Shown piece after piece: positions 1 to 7,837 of a DNA stretch of 36,722 nucleotides; position 1 is the first letter of the stretch, and every line of letters begins with the position of its first letter. The DNA comes from Paludibacteraceae bacterium (lineage in GTDB: Bacteria > Bacteroidota > Bacteroidia > Bacteroidales > Paludibacteraceae): assembly GCA_017478225.1 (NCBI GenBank), contig JAFVDX010000027.1:1-36722 (forward strand). The letters run 5' to 3'. The translations under genes were made by a program, and so were the position numbers. The notes under the pieces were generated by a model that was not told the DNA's origin, did no database searches, and saw only the letters and a list, made by a program, of their open reading frames with translations.

Positions 1-291
1 CAAGCAATCTAAGATTGCGCTTAATGGTCAGAACTCTTGTTGTCTAACCTGGAATCGAACCTGAGAAAGATTGATAATCTTTCGAGTGTCAAAACTTTCA
101 ATTCAGTATGAACTCCAAGCAATCTACGATTGCGCTTAATGGTCAGAACTCTTGTTGTCTAACCTGGAATCGAACCTGAGAAAGATTGATAATCTTTCGA
201 GTGTCAAAACTTTCAATTCAGTAAGAACTCCAAGCAATCTACGATTGCGCTTAATGGTCAGAACTCTTGTTGTCTAACCTGGAATCGAACC
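1..291 (-). repeat. 115-bp tandem repeat carrying the tRNA-Gln 3' end
   Basis: Units start at 1, 116 and 231. The first two are complete 115-bp units differing at only two positions. The third runs 61 bp and merges into the genuine tRNA-Gln gene. Each unit contains the 3' strand of the acceptor stem, the 3' strand of the T stem, the T loop and 2 nt more of the tRNA. Each full unit also holds two perfect small hairpins: GCAATC-tac-GATTGC (119-133 in unit 2) and an 8-bp GAAAGATT-gat-AATCTTTC (180-198). The array continues past the left window edge, so the copy number is unknown. The plan resembles the E. coli tyrT locus, where a 178-bp repeat begins with the 3' end of tRNA-Tyr. Confidence 0.9.
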
Positions 292-341
292 AAGATCTTC
301 AGAACCAAAATCTGACGTAATAGCCTTTATACCATTAGACA
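270..341 (-). tRNA. tRNA-Gln (anticodon TTG)
   Basis: Read on the minus strand, the segment folds as a cloverleaf. The acceptor stem is TGTCTAA/TTAGACA. The D arm begins GTAT. The anticodon arm is TCAGA-TTTTGGT-TCTGA, with TTG at positions 308-306. The T arm is CTTGG-TTCGATT-CCAGG and the discriminator base is A at 270. No CCA is encoded (CAA follows), so CCA must be added enzymatically. A Bacteroidetes-type promoter lies 26 nt upstream. The 3' end runs directly into a tandem array that repeats the last ~21 nt of the tRNA. Confidence 0.93.
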
Positions 342-366
342 ATACCTTCATTTCTGAAAGCGGGTG

Positions 367-398
367 CAAAGGTAAAGCAAAAAAATGAATTGTACAAA
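367..398 (-). promoter_or_regulatory. Promoter of tRNA-Gln
   Basis: On the minus strand TTTG (398-395) is followed after 20 nt by TACCTTTG (374-367), the Bacteroidetes primary-sigma pattern. It sits about 26 nt before the mature 5' end of the tRNA. Confidence 0.75.
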
Positions 399-425
399 TA
401 TTTTATAGGAAAAAAATAATTTTTT

Positions 426-1175
426 CTATTTTCCATGATTTATACCATATCCAAACAAAGCAAAATCGCCTTTAAGTGGATCGTCAGGAAACGCTTGTTT
501 TAATTTGTCAGTAAGTAAGATAGCGGTATTCATTGAGGCGGATTTGTTGTTTAATAGTCCAAGTCTTGTGGCCTGATTGATAACATGTGTATCCATAGGG
601 ATAATCAGTGTGCGTCGGTCTATATATTCTGACCATATACCTAAATCAACAGGTGAAGAATTTCTTACCATCCAACGCAAAAACATACAGAGCCGTTTGC
701 AGGTGGAGGTGGTGTTTTGAGGAATAATCCCGCTTATGCCTTTTGAAGAATAGAATTTAGTCAATGCTTCGATAGCCTGAAAACCTGTTGTTGCGTTTGC
801 TTCTATATATTTGCCGAAACTACCATATTGTAAAAACAAACTATTGGTTGCAGCAAAAAAACTATGCATCATACCTTTATTATAAAGTCTGTAAAAACAT
901 TCGTTGTCATCTGCCGAAAAATAGACCTCATATTCTTTATTTTCAATCCATCTTTGTGGCTCGCCACCAGACCAAATAAGCAATTGTTCTATTTTTGGCA
1001 TAAATTGTTTCCTATTCCCATAACTTAATGCTGACGCGATAAATGCCATTGTTTCTTGGTTCTCGATTCCGCTTACTTGATGCATGAACCACGAAGGATC
1101 GCCTTGAAGAAAATCCTGTGTTTCATAGCGGTCTGCTAACTGAATTAAAAGATTTATAATGTTTTTATCCATCAT
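426..1175 (-). CDS. TIGR02757 (DUF2400) family protein
   Basis: The 249-aa protein matches the Bacteroidetes TIGR02757/DUF2400 family from memory of its pattern: an N-terminal DPSWFMHQ-like stretch, an ALSYGNRKQFMPKI segment, LCMFLRWMVR at about residue 160, and a C-terminal MDTHVINQATRLGLL and FALFGYGINHG. The THV..ATRLGL part resembles the HhH-GPD DNA glycosylase fold, but the biochemical role is not established. The length is normal for the family. ATG at 1175 is the first in-frame start; the second codon is also ATG. It is the last gene of the minus-strand run and lies just upstream of the tRNA-Gln promoter, with no obvious terminator between. Confidence 0.85.
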   Translation of the reverse strand: MMDKNIINLLIQLADRYETQDFLQGDPSWFMHQVSGIENQETMAFIASALSYGNRKQFMPKIEQLLIWSGGEPQRWIENKEYEVYFSADDNECFYRLYNKGMMHSFFAATNSLFLQYGSFGKYIEANATTGFQAIEALTKFYSSKGISGIIPQNTTSTCKRLCMFLRWMVRNSSPVDLGIWSEYIDRRTLIIPMDTHVINQATRLGLLNNKSASMNTAILLTDKLKQAFPDDPLKGDFALFGYGINHGK

Positions 1176-1268
1176 TAGTGATTATATTTGTATTTAATAA
1201 ATTAATACATTTGGCATTGTTGTAGTTGTCTAAGAATATCAATGAAAATTATTATTAGAAGACTTAGA

Positions 1269-2009
1269 TTAAGATCCTTTTTCCTTGAGGTTTTCTGCAA
1301 ACTGTTCTGCTTGGGCAAGAAATTCGGTTTTACCGACATCCATCATTTGATAATTTGTAGGGATATATGCCCTAATATTTTCTGTCTTACAACAATTGAG
1401 ATACAAGTCAACAAGTGAAAAAGTATCGCCTAAATCGGCTGCATATTGAAATATCTTAGGTGATAGAACTTGCATACCTGAAAAAGCGAGTTTATGCAAT
1501 GAATTTATGTTTTCTATATTATTAGGTCTAAATTCATTGGTTTTGATATTTGTCCATCCTCGCATTATATTCTCGTCGTTAAATAAAAGATATCGTTGTG
1601 TGTCTCGTTGAGAAACGACGAGAGTTGCGATATCGTCTTGTTTATGAGCCTTTAATAAATCGTTTAGATTGATATTAGATAGGATATCTACATTTAATGC
1701 CAAAAAGAATGGAGAGTCAACGAAAAAATCTTTTACATTGTACAAACCACCACCCGTATTGAGCAGTTCTTTTTCATAGGAAAGATTTATGTTGATTCCA
1801 AAGTTGTTGTTTTGTTGAAGATAATCGACTATCTGATTGGCAAAATGATGTGTATTGATAACTATTTCATCACACCCTATTTCTTTAAGTCTCAGAATTT
1901 GGTATTTTAGTAGAGTTTGTCCCGCGAGGGGTAATAAGGCTTTGGGGTGGAGGTCAGTAAATGGTTTTAGTCTGGTACCATTTCCTGCTGCAAAAAGCAT
2001 TGCTTTCAT
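1269..2009 (-). CDS. Nucleotidyltransferase, MurU-like sugar-1-phosphate uridylyltransferase
   Basis: The 246-aa protein starts with the NTP-transferase signature: MKAMLFAAGNGTRLKPFTD, then HPKALLPLAG with the substrate lysine. LNVDILSNI, about residue 105, supplies the metal-binding Asp. These proteins join a nucleotide to a sugar 1-phosphate. The small size and absence of a C-terminal acyltransferase or beta-helix domain fit the MurU group (N-acetylmuramate-1-phosphate uridylyltransferase of cell-wall recycling), but the sugar cannot be read from sequence. MurU usually works with the kinase AmgK. No AmgK lies adjacent; an APH-fold kinase is encoded at 24.6 kb but is of another subfamily. 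It starts 52 bp after the upstream amide hydrolase gene. Confidence 0.82.
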   Translation of the reverse strand: MKAMLFAAGNGTRLKPFTDLHPKALLPLAGQTLLKYQILRLKEIGCDEIVINTHHFANQIVDYLQQNNNFGININLSYEKELLNTGGGLYNVKDFFVDSPFFLALNVDILSNINLNDLLKAHKQDDIATLVVSQRDTQRYLLFNDENIMRGWTNIKTNEFRPNNIENINSLHKLAFSGMQVLSPKIFQYAADLGDTFSLVDLYLNCCKTENIRAYIPTNYQMMDVGKTEFLAQAEQFAENLKEKGS

Positions 2010-2061
2010 ATTTATAGTAAATAAGTCGTTGTTTTAATTTGCTGTAATAGCAAATTATGGT

Positions 2062-3132
2062 TTATTTTATTGAATATATGTATGCGGTGTCGAAATTGGT
2101 GCGAAAGAAGTAGGTTGCAGTTAGGTCATGAGTGTTAAAAATGACGGACCAGCCGGTGTATTCTTCAAATGCCACATCCTGCAGTAGTCTTTGCATGTCG
2201 CTAAACTGCATTTGTGGGTGTGCCGAGAGTCGTGAGCAGAGGGTATCTCGTCGTGCCTCGGTCTGCCCTATACCTACATGCGGGCGCAGAGGCGACAGAT
2301 AGTGATTGGTGACAGCCGGGGTCTTAGTTACTACCATCTCGTTGTTAATCCATTCTACTACCACACTATGTCCTGTGGCATCCGCAATGGCTATATGATG
2401 TGCCCAATTTATAGATGAGTGCATATCCCAAGAGGCGAGCATGCTGATGGCTTCTTCGGTCGTCGCCGCGCGGTCAAGCAGTAGGCGTATGGCGGTAGTT
2501 GTGGTTACTGCAAGATTTCCTCGCTCTTGTGCAGTTTTCTCTTTGTCACCTGCAAACAGGTCGGCTACCATCAGACCTTTCTCGTTGATGCCGTCGAGAG
2601 CGACATAGATAGCAGCAATAATAGGCATTTTTTGCATCAAATTGTCGCCTTCAAGCGAAAGTGGCATGTCGAGAAAGTCAAGGTTGGAGGTTGAGATGGA
2701 CGCATAACCATTCTTAGGATAGGTACGGACTATGATGGTGTTGCCTTTCTTTGCCCAATCGAAATTTCTGCCAAATAGGTAGGCATCGGAGTTTGCCATA
2801 GGTGCGCACAGTGTGCTGCAACCAACATCGGGCACCTCAGGCGCAGCAGCATCAACTGTTAGCACTCCATGCGAGAGAAAACGCTGCAAAAAAGGCTGCA
2901 AGTCCTTATCGGAGCGCACACCACCTTGCTTGATGAAGGCATCGATGCCATAGTCACCGCGATAAGTCATTTCATAGAGTTCAGATGTTACCTTATGTAC
3001 AGACTGCACAGCCCGCACTTGATCACCAAACAGATGGTAGGCGTAGCAGGCAATGCCTATAGCACAAAGCAATACTATGCTTACAAAAACCAAAAGACTA
3101 AAGAAGATTTTTTTTGATGTTTTCATAGTCAT
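2062..3132 (-). CDS. Linear amide C-N hydrolase (Ntn family, C45/penicillin acylase-like), membrane-anchored
   Basis: A hydrophobic N-terminal segment (KIFFSLLVFVSIVLLCAIGIA) is a signal anchor or signal peptide, so the enzyme should act in the periplasm. After ~70 residues comes GCSTLCAP, whose first Cys is the likely N-terminal nucleophile uncovered by self-cleavage. GRNFDW follows, the usual motif of choloylglycine hydrolase/acyl-transferase-like Ntn proteins. Further on, GLMVADLFAG and NHYLSPL are also typical. The substrate could be an N-acylated amino acid or beta-lactam-like amide; it is not predictable. The reading frame extends to a TTG at 3138, but ATG at 3132 or 3126 is more likely. 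It follows the editing-protein gene by about 10 bp. Confidence 0.82.
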   Translation of the reverse strand: MTMKTSKKIFFSLLVFVSIVLLCAIGIACYAYHLFGDQVRAVQSVHKVTSELYEMTYRGDYGIDAFIKQGGVRSDKDLQPFLQRFLSHGVLTVDAAAPEVPDVGCSTLCAPMANSDAYLFGRNFDWAKKGNTIIVRTYPKNGYASISTSNLDFLDMPLSLEGDNLMQKMPIIAAIYVALDGINEKGLMVADLFAGDKEKTAQERGNLAVTTTTAIRLLLDRAATTEEAISMLASWDMHSSINWAHHIAIADATGHSVVVEWINNEMVVTKTPAVTNHYLSPLRPHVGIGQTEARRDTLCSRLSAHPQMQFSDMQRLLQDVAFEEYTGWSVIFNTHDLTATYFFRTNFDTAYIYSIK

Positions 3133-3142
3133 TGACAATTAT

Positions 3143-3685
3143 TTATGTAGTCTGAATGTATTCTACTTTATTACCTACTGAATTGAGATATTTTTGAAAA
3201 GCCTCCTGACTAATAACCACCGTGCCACGGCAGTCGTTAGGGTGAAAACTGAGTGACGGTGCGTTAAGAAGGCGGCAGTCTAAAAATAAGATTACATGGT
3301 GTTCGATATCGTTGATTAGTCCGAATGGGCTAACGCTGCCTGGCTCCAGGCCTAAGTAGCGCATCATCCTTTCAGGCGAAGCAAAGGAGAGTTTGCCAGG
3401 GGCTTTCTCGCCTTTAGAAACAAGTATTTCTTTGAGCCAGTGCTCGATATCATGTATTGCAAGGTTATCATCGCAAGGGAAACAAATAAGGTAGTGTTGG
3501 TCCCCTTTGTGGTTGCGCATAAAGATGTTTTTGCAGTGCACGCTGCCATCGTCTTTCCACCATCGTTTAGCCTCTTCTATGGTTTTGCCTTCGGGATGGT
3601 TGTAGGTTGTGAACGGAATATCGTGCTCTGTAAGGTAACGCAGGACGCGCTCCTGGCGGTCGGATATAATCTCGTACTGATTCAT
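3143..3685 (-). CDS. ProX/YbaK-type aminoacyl-tRNA editing protein (prolyl-tRNA deacylase)
   Basis: The 180-aa single-domain protein has the free-standing INS-editing fold. HCKNIFMRN (about residues 50-58) contains the conserved Lys. GSVSPFGLINDIEHHVILFLD (about 120-140) is the family signature. Proteins of this type (ProXp-ala) hydrolyse Ala-tRNA(Pro) made in error by prolyl-tRNA synthetase and act in trans in the cytoplasm. The ATG at 3685 lies one base after the stop codon of the upstream esterase gene (3689-3687), so translation is probably coupled. Confidence 0.9.
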   Translation of the reverse strand: MNQYEIISDRQERVLRYLTEHDIPFTTYNHPEGKTIEEAKRWWKDDGSVHCKNIFMRNHKGDQHYLICFPCDDNLAIHDIEHWLKEILVSKGEKAPGKLSFASPERMMRYLGLEPGSVSPFGLINDIEHHVILFLDCRLLNAPSLSFHPNDCRGTVVISQEAFQKYLNSVGNKVEYIQTT

Positions 3686-3686
3686 G

Positions 3687-4346
3687 TTAGTGGATATTAT
3701 TTAGGCACCAAGCAAGGGCACGGGCTGTGCGTAAATCAGGATTGTTGAAGTGTGTGCCTTCGTTCCATTCTAAAATATGTTTTTTACCTTGTTGCTCAAA
3801 TAGTTTGTCTTGTTGTATGATGCAGTTCTTAACTTCGCGTAATAACGGCAAACGGCTGCGGTCTTCTCTGTCACCTAAACTAAGATATATAGCATCGGCT
3901 TGCGTGGGATGTGATTGGGCAAATGTAATCCAATCAGGATACCATACTGATGGAGAAGCGGCAGCAATAGATTTGAAAGATTTAGTTTGTGTAGCGCTCC
4001 ATAGAGCAAATAGTCCTGCGAGGGAATATCCTGCAAGGCAAATTGGGATGTCGGTATATTGGCTTCTTAATAGGGGTAATATATCCGTTTGTAGAGATAG
4101 TAATGTCTCGTCCGCTTTGCCTAAGAAATTTTCTTTACCGAAAGTTGGTGCTGCTTGCCAAGGTGTGAGGTCTGCGTCCCAATTGCCTACTTCGATGCGG
4201 CATAATATAAAGGGAATATATGTCATGGTTAATAAGGCGCTTAACTCCTTTTCCATTGACTCCCGTTCGTGAGTAGCACTCATCTGAATAACTATTGCCT
4301 GCGGATTATTGGCAGAATAAATTATGTCATGTTGGAGTAATGTCAT
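3687..4346 (-). CDS. Alpha/beta hydrolase-fold putative esterase
   Basis: The 219-aa protein carries CLAGYSLAGLFALWSATQ near residue 125, the nucleophile elbow G-Y-S-L-A-G of esterase D/enterochelin-esterase-like proteins. It also carries SPSVWYPDW and SLGDREDRS (acid region) and a late HFNNPDLRTARALAW with the likely catalytic His. No signal peptide is visible, so it should be cytoplasmic. Substrate unknown. It lies 41 bp after the aldehyde dehydrogenase gene and ends one base before the next start codon, which supports co-transcription. Confidence 0.8.
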   Translation of the reverse strand: MTLLQHDIIYSANNPQAIVIQMSATHERESMEKELSALLTMTYIPFILCRIEVGNWDADLTPWQAAPTFGKENFLGKADETLLSLQTDILPLLRSQYTDIPICLAGYSLAGLFALWSATQTKSFKSIAAASPSVWYPDWITFAQSHPTQADAIYLSLGDREDRSRLPLLREVKNCIIQQDKLFEQQGKKHILEWNEGTHFNNPDLRTARALAWCLNNIH

Positions 4347-4387
4347 GTAAATGATTAGATATGTATATTGAGTTTTAGTCCAAATAA

Positions 4388-5815
4388 TTATTTTTCAAAA
4401 AGTCGCAGTAGCATCATCTTCTTTTTCCCTATTTTGCCGCTGTATGGGTGTTCGCGCAAAGATAAGTTAAACCACCTGCTGCCTCTAAGCACTGTCTGTG
4501 GGTGAGTAAATTCTCTGAAACCCCACTCGCCATGATAGGCGCCCATTCCTGAATGTCCCGTTCCGTTAAACGGAACTCCTTTGACCATCATGTGTATGCA
4601 TACTTCATTGATGCAACCGCCTCCAAACTGCTGCGTTTGCATAACTCGGTTTGCCCAGTGCATGTCTTTAGTGAAGAGATACATAGCAAGCGGATGCTCT
4701 CGGTCGGCAATCACATCCATAAGGTTATCTACCTCAGCGTCTTTGAATGGGACAATAGGTAGCAGAGGACAAAAAAGTTCGTGCTGAACAATATGCTCGT
4801 TGATATCTACAGGATAGATGATTGTAGGTGCGTATTTGCGCGTTTGAGGATCGCCAACGCCGCCAAACACTATTCGCTCACGATACTCATCGGCAAGGGT
4901 AGCGCATTTGTTATATGCGGCGATAGTAATGAGTTTGGGATATTCAGGGTTGGTCTCGGCATGTTCGCCTATCTGTTTTATAAAAGCGCGTTTTAATTCT
5001 TCTATAAATATGTCAGCCACTTCTTTGGCTACTGCTATCTGATTGATATTGATGCAAATCTGTCCTGCATTTGTGAGTTTGAAGAATGCTATCTTGCGTG
5101 CTGCATCCTTAAGATCTGCATCGCGGCGAACGATGCACCAATTACCTGTTTCTCCGCCAAGTTCAAGTGCTACAGGAGTAAGGTTTGGAGCAGCTTGTGC
5201 AAGTACATGTTTCCCTATCGTGGGTGAACCTGTATAGAAAATTTTATCGAACCGCTGCTCAAGACACATATCGGCTATATCGTGTCCACCGTCTATGACA
5301 GTGATATACTCAGGAGAAAAATACTCTGAAAAAAAGCGTTTTAGCACTTTTGTACATGCTGCCGATTTAGAACTTGCCTTGACTACCACCGTATTGCCAC
5401 CCGATATTGCTGCTGCCACTACACCAATGGTGAGCAGAATAGGAAAATTAAAAGGACTTATCACGAGTGTTACACCATACGGCATTTTATACACCTTAGT
5501 AATGACACTTGGGAAACACATCCAGCCGCTCCAATGGCGCTCAGGGCGTGCCCAGCGTTTCAAACCTCTTAACATCTCGTTTATCTCTACGATAATCGGT
5601 CCGATATCACACAAATAAGCCTCTACATCACTCCGTCCTAAATCCTCTGCCAAAGCCGATATAAACTCATCTGTATATGCAATAACTGCTTCCTTAAGAC
5701 GCTTTAGTTGTTCTATGCGCCATTTTATGGGAAGGGTTGTACCAGTGCGAAAAAAACTCCTTTGAGACGATACTATTTTACTGATTGCTTCTTCTGTGTA
5801 AACTGAATTACTCAT
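4388..5815 (-). CDS. Aldehyde dehydrogenase (ALDH superfamily, class 3-like)
   Basis: The enzyme oxidises an aldehyde to the acid with NAD(P). From the chosen start it has 475 residues. PFNFP and TGSPTIGK form part of the cofactor site. VALELGGETG holds the general base Glu (about residue 218), and NAGQICIN the catalytic Cys (about 254). FNGTGHSGMGAYHGEWGFREFTH at the C-terminus is typical of class 3/fatty-aldehyde members. The usual ELGGKSP reads ELGGETGN here. The frame is open up to 5872, but the promoter at 5843-5873 lies inside that extension, so ATG 5815 is the start. First gene of the run ending at 426. Confidence 0.93.
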   Translation of the reverse strand: MSNSVYTEEAISKIVSSQRSFFRTGTTLPIKWRIEQLKRLKEAVIAYTDEFISALAEDLGRSDVEAYLCDIGPIIVEINEMLRGLKRWARPERHWSGWMCFPSVITKVYKMPYGVTLVISPFNFPILLTIGVVAAAISGGNTVVVKASSKSAACTKVLKRFFSEYFSPEYITVIDGGHDIADMCLEQRFDKIFYTGSPTIGKHVLAQAAPNLTPVALELGGETGNWCIVRRDADLKDAARKIAFFKLTNAGQICININQIAVAKEVADIFIEELKRAFIKQIGEHAETNPEYPKLITIAAYNKCATLADEYRERIVFGGVGDPQTRKYAPTIIYPVDINEHIVQHELFCPLLPIVPFKDAEVDNLMDVIADREHPLAMYLFTKDMHWANRVMQTQQFGGGCINEVCIHMMVKGVPFNGTGHSGMGAYHGEWGFREFTHPQTVLRGSRWFNLSLREHPYSGKIGKKKMMLLRLFEK

Positions 5816-6118
5816 ACTTAGTTTATTGTTGTTTTCTTTGGGCAAAGGTAGGCATTTTCTGCTACTCTGCAAAACTATTTCTGAAAAGTTCTTATAATAA
5901 ACTCTTTAATTTTTGTTTTTATGCCAAAACGGCACTGAAATGGACATTTTGGCACTTCGATATGTACAAATTGGCATAAATAAGACACTTTTTCCGTCGT
6001 GGTATGTAAGTTGCCTATTAATGAGCGAAAGTTGAAGGTCAAAAGACCTAAGACAAGAAGGCTTAACAAATTAAATTTGAAGAATATGTTTAACAACTTA
6101 ATAATAGGAGGTAAAATT
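5816..6118. promoter_or_regulatory. Intergenic region between aldehyde dehydrogenase and hsp20, with repeated TTGGCA sites
   Basis: Besides the ALDH promoter, this region holds TGCCAAAA (5922-5929) and the inverted TTTTGGCA (5947-5954), with a further TTGGCA at 5971-5976, 22 bp from the previous one. They could be operator sites or part of a heat-shock promoter for hsp20. I see no good TTTG/TAnnTTTG pair for hsp20, no CIRCE element, and no correctly spaced -24/-12 sigma-54 site. AGGTC-aaaa-GACCT near 6034-6047 is a small hairpin in the hsp20 leader. Confidence 0.4.
5843..5873 (-). promoter_or_regulatory. Promoter of the aldehyde dehydrogenase gene run
   Basis: The minus strand has TTTG (5873-5870), 19 nt, then TACCTTTG (5850-5843). 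Transcription would start near 5836, leaving a leader of about 20 nt before ATG 5815. This fixes the start codon. Confidence 0.8.
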
Positions 6119-6547
6119 ATGAAACCTATGATGTATCGCAGAAACGGATGGTTTCCAACAGTATTTGATGAGTTTTTGAACTCTGACATTATGAACAGCG
6201 CCAACACCACTGCTCCATCGGTTAATGTAAAAGAGACAGCAAATGCCTACATTGTTGAGTTGGCTGCCCCTGGTGTAAAAAAGGAGTATTGCCGTGTAAA
6301 TATCGATGAAGACCACAATCTGTGTGTTGCTATCGAAAACAAGTATGAACACAAAGAAGAAGACAAACACGCACACTACCTGCGCCGCGAGTTCTCTTAC
6401 ACTAACTACGAACAACGCTATACCCTTCCTGACGATGTTGACGAAGAGGCTATCAATGCTAAAGTAGAAGATGGTATATTGACTATTGAACTGCCAAGAG
6501 TAAAGAAAGTGGAAGGAAAATCTGCTAAGCAAATAGAGATTCAATAA
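6119..6547 (+). CDS. Small heat-shock protein (Hsp20/alpha-crystallin family)
   Basis: The 142-aa protein begins MKPMMYRRNGWFPTVFDEF and has a short N-terminal arm. An alpha-crystallin domain follows, about residues 33-130: SVNVKETANAYIVELAAPGVKKE, LRREFSYTNYEQRYTLPDDV, and AKVEDGILTIELPR ending with the A-x-x-x-[GN]-[IV]-L type motif. A short C-terminal tail IEIQ follows. It is an ATP-independent holdase. The frame is open from 5999, but ATG 6119 has TAGGAGGT eight bases upstream, the strongest Shine-Dalgarno in the window and unusual for Bacteroidetes, and matches the usual length. A bidirectional terminator follows at 6584-6624. Confidence 0.95.
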   Translation: MKPMMYRRNGWFPTVFDEFLNSDIMNSANTTAPSVNVKETANAYIVELAAPGVKKEYCRVNIDEDHNLCVAIENKYEHKEEDKHAHYLRREFSYTNYEQRYTLPDDVDEEAINAKVEDGILTIELPRVKKVEGKSAKQIEIQ

Positions 6548-6583
6548 AATCTTTTTGTTAGCCAGAGTGTGACTGGTAAGGAT

Positions 6584-6624
6584 AAAAAAATGCTCTCTTT
6601 CGGATGAATGAGAGCATTTTTTTT
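6584..6624. terminator. Bidirectional intrinsic terminator
   Basis: ATGCTCTC (6590-6597) pairs with GAGAGCAT (6610-6617), flanked by a run of A on the left and T on the right. It can end the hsp20 transcript and the convergent esterase transcript that ends at 6643. Confidence 0.9.
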
Positions 6625-6642
6625 GATGTATATGGTTTACCA

Positions 6643-7833
6643 TCATTTTGCAATCAGGCGTAAGAAATCAGCAAGATATCTGCGCCAGTTGCGCCAATTA
6701 TGTCCACCGGTACTCTCGCTATAATAGTAGCAAATATTATCATTTTCTGTATTGCGTTTGCTAATCTCGTTTTCAAGGAGTTTACTAAATCGCTTGCCAT
6801 TAAAGTAAAACATATCTTGTTTTCCTACATAAACATAATAGTCAATATTATGATTTTCGGCGGAAGGCAATTGAGATTTGTGTACTACAGGTGAAAACAT
6901 ACCTATGGCTGTGAACTTGTCGGGGTGATTATTGACAATATTGGCAGCCATTCGTGCTCCATCAGAAAGTCCTGCAATATAATTCTGACAGGAAACACGA
7001 TAGGTCGTGTCAACCATTTGTATCAGTTCGCTTATGGAATGTTCTATTTGGTGATTACGCACCAAGCGTGAATAATGCATTATATTATTGAATAGTGTAT
7101 GATGGCTGGGCCTGTCTTCGTGTGGATATACATTACAATCGGGCATTACAAGAATAAAGGGCGCTATTTCACCTCTCTCTACTAAATTTTCTAATATGTG
7201 TATTGCTCTTCCCCTTTCAGCCCAACTGCCTTCGTATCCATTAATACCATGAAGGATATAAAGCACGGGAAAACTACTAATAGAGTCAGAACTATACGCA
7301 GCAGGCAAGTAGATATTAACTCGTCGATAGAGTTTTTCTTCTGTACTGAACCATCGAGTGCGTATGAGTTCTCCTTGTTGAATGGGGGGAAGGTAAATAT
7401 CCGAATATTCCGAACCACTTATACTAATCACATTCCATTTATGCATTTTTTGCCATGCAGTATCCATATTCATTATGTCTGGTGTTCGTTTCCCATCTAT
7501 GCGGAAACAATAAGTGTACATTTCTGGGCTTACAGGTTTTGTTTTTACACGAAAACATCCATCCGTATCCTTATGCATTTTAAGACGCCGTGTTCGGTCA
7601 ACATAGCAAATACTATCCTCATCAGCATAAAATAAATCGCTTTGAACGCTAACTCTTTTTCCAGTGCCACAATAGCAAAAACTGATTGTTCCGTCGGGGT
7701 TGATTATTACAGACTGATATTGATTATTGATGGTATCATCTTGCGGATTGTAGGTCTCAGAGTAAGATAGTGTAGATACAGAGAATAGTATTATGCTTAC
7801 CCACTTAGTTCTCATTCTCAAACTTTTTGTCAT
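6643..7833 (-). CDS. Secreted esterase, alpha/beta hydrolase with N-terminal Ig-like domain
   Basis: From ATG 7833 (396 aa) there is a signal peptide (MRTKWVSIILFSVSTLSYS), so the protein is exported. Residues ~45-150 look like the beta-sandwich that precedes many Bacteroidetes feruloyl/enterochelin-type esterases: INPDGTISFCYCGTGKRV, then a YTYCFRIDGK stretch. The hydrolase domain has FPVLYILHGINGYEGSW (oxyanion region), YIAGLSDGARMAANI with the nucleophile Ser in G-L-S-D-G, and TGGHNWRNWRRYL with the catalytic His. The ester substrate, perhaps a feruloyl or acetyl group on plant glycan, is inferred. An in-frame GTG at 7836 precedes the ATG; the start lies 4 nt after the stop of the 59-aa gene. 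Confidence 0.85.
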   Translation of the reverse strand: MTKSLRMRTKWVSIILFSVSTLSYSETYNPQDDTINNQYQSVIINPDGTISFCYCGTGKRVSVQSDLFYADEDSICYVDRTRRLKMHKDTDGCFRVKTKPVSPEMYTYCFRIDGKRTPDIMNMDTAWQKMHKWNVISISGSEYSDIYLPPIQQGELIRTRWFSTEEKLYRRVNIYLPAAYSSDSISSFPVLYILHGINGYEGSWAERGRAIHILENLVERGEIAPFILVMPDCNVYPHEDRPSHHTLFNNIMHYSRLVRNHQIEHSISELIQMVDTTYRVSCQNYIAGLSDGARMAANIVNNHPDKFTAIGMFSPVVHKSQLPSAENHNIDYYVYVGKQDMFYFNGKRFSKLLENEISKRNTENDNICYYYSESTGGHNWRNWRRYLADFLRLIAK

Positions 7834-7837
7834 CACA

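Noticed and set aside
62..176. A second tRNA in the repeat, because of an AAAGA-TTATCAA-TCTTT stem-loop on the minus strand
   Set aside because: The 5' acceptor strand and D arm are missing and the T stem does not pair; only the 3' tail of tRNA-Gln is repeated.
1..291. CRISPR array
   Set aside because: The 115-bp units are nearly identical throughout, with no unique spacers, and their content is the tRNA end plus hairpins.
3133..3138. TTG start for the amide hydrolase
   Set aside because: Two ATG codons follow within 12 bases and are more likely.
5815..5872. N-terminal extension of the aldehyde dehydrogenase to 5872
   Set aside because: The promoter lies inside it and the family N-terminus begins at ATG 5815.
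5940..5990. Sigma-54 -24/-12 promoter before hsp20
   Set aside because: TTGGCAC is present, but the -12 GC is not at the required distance.
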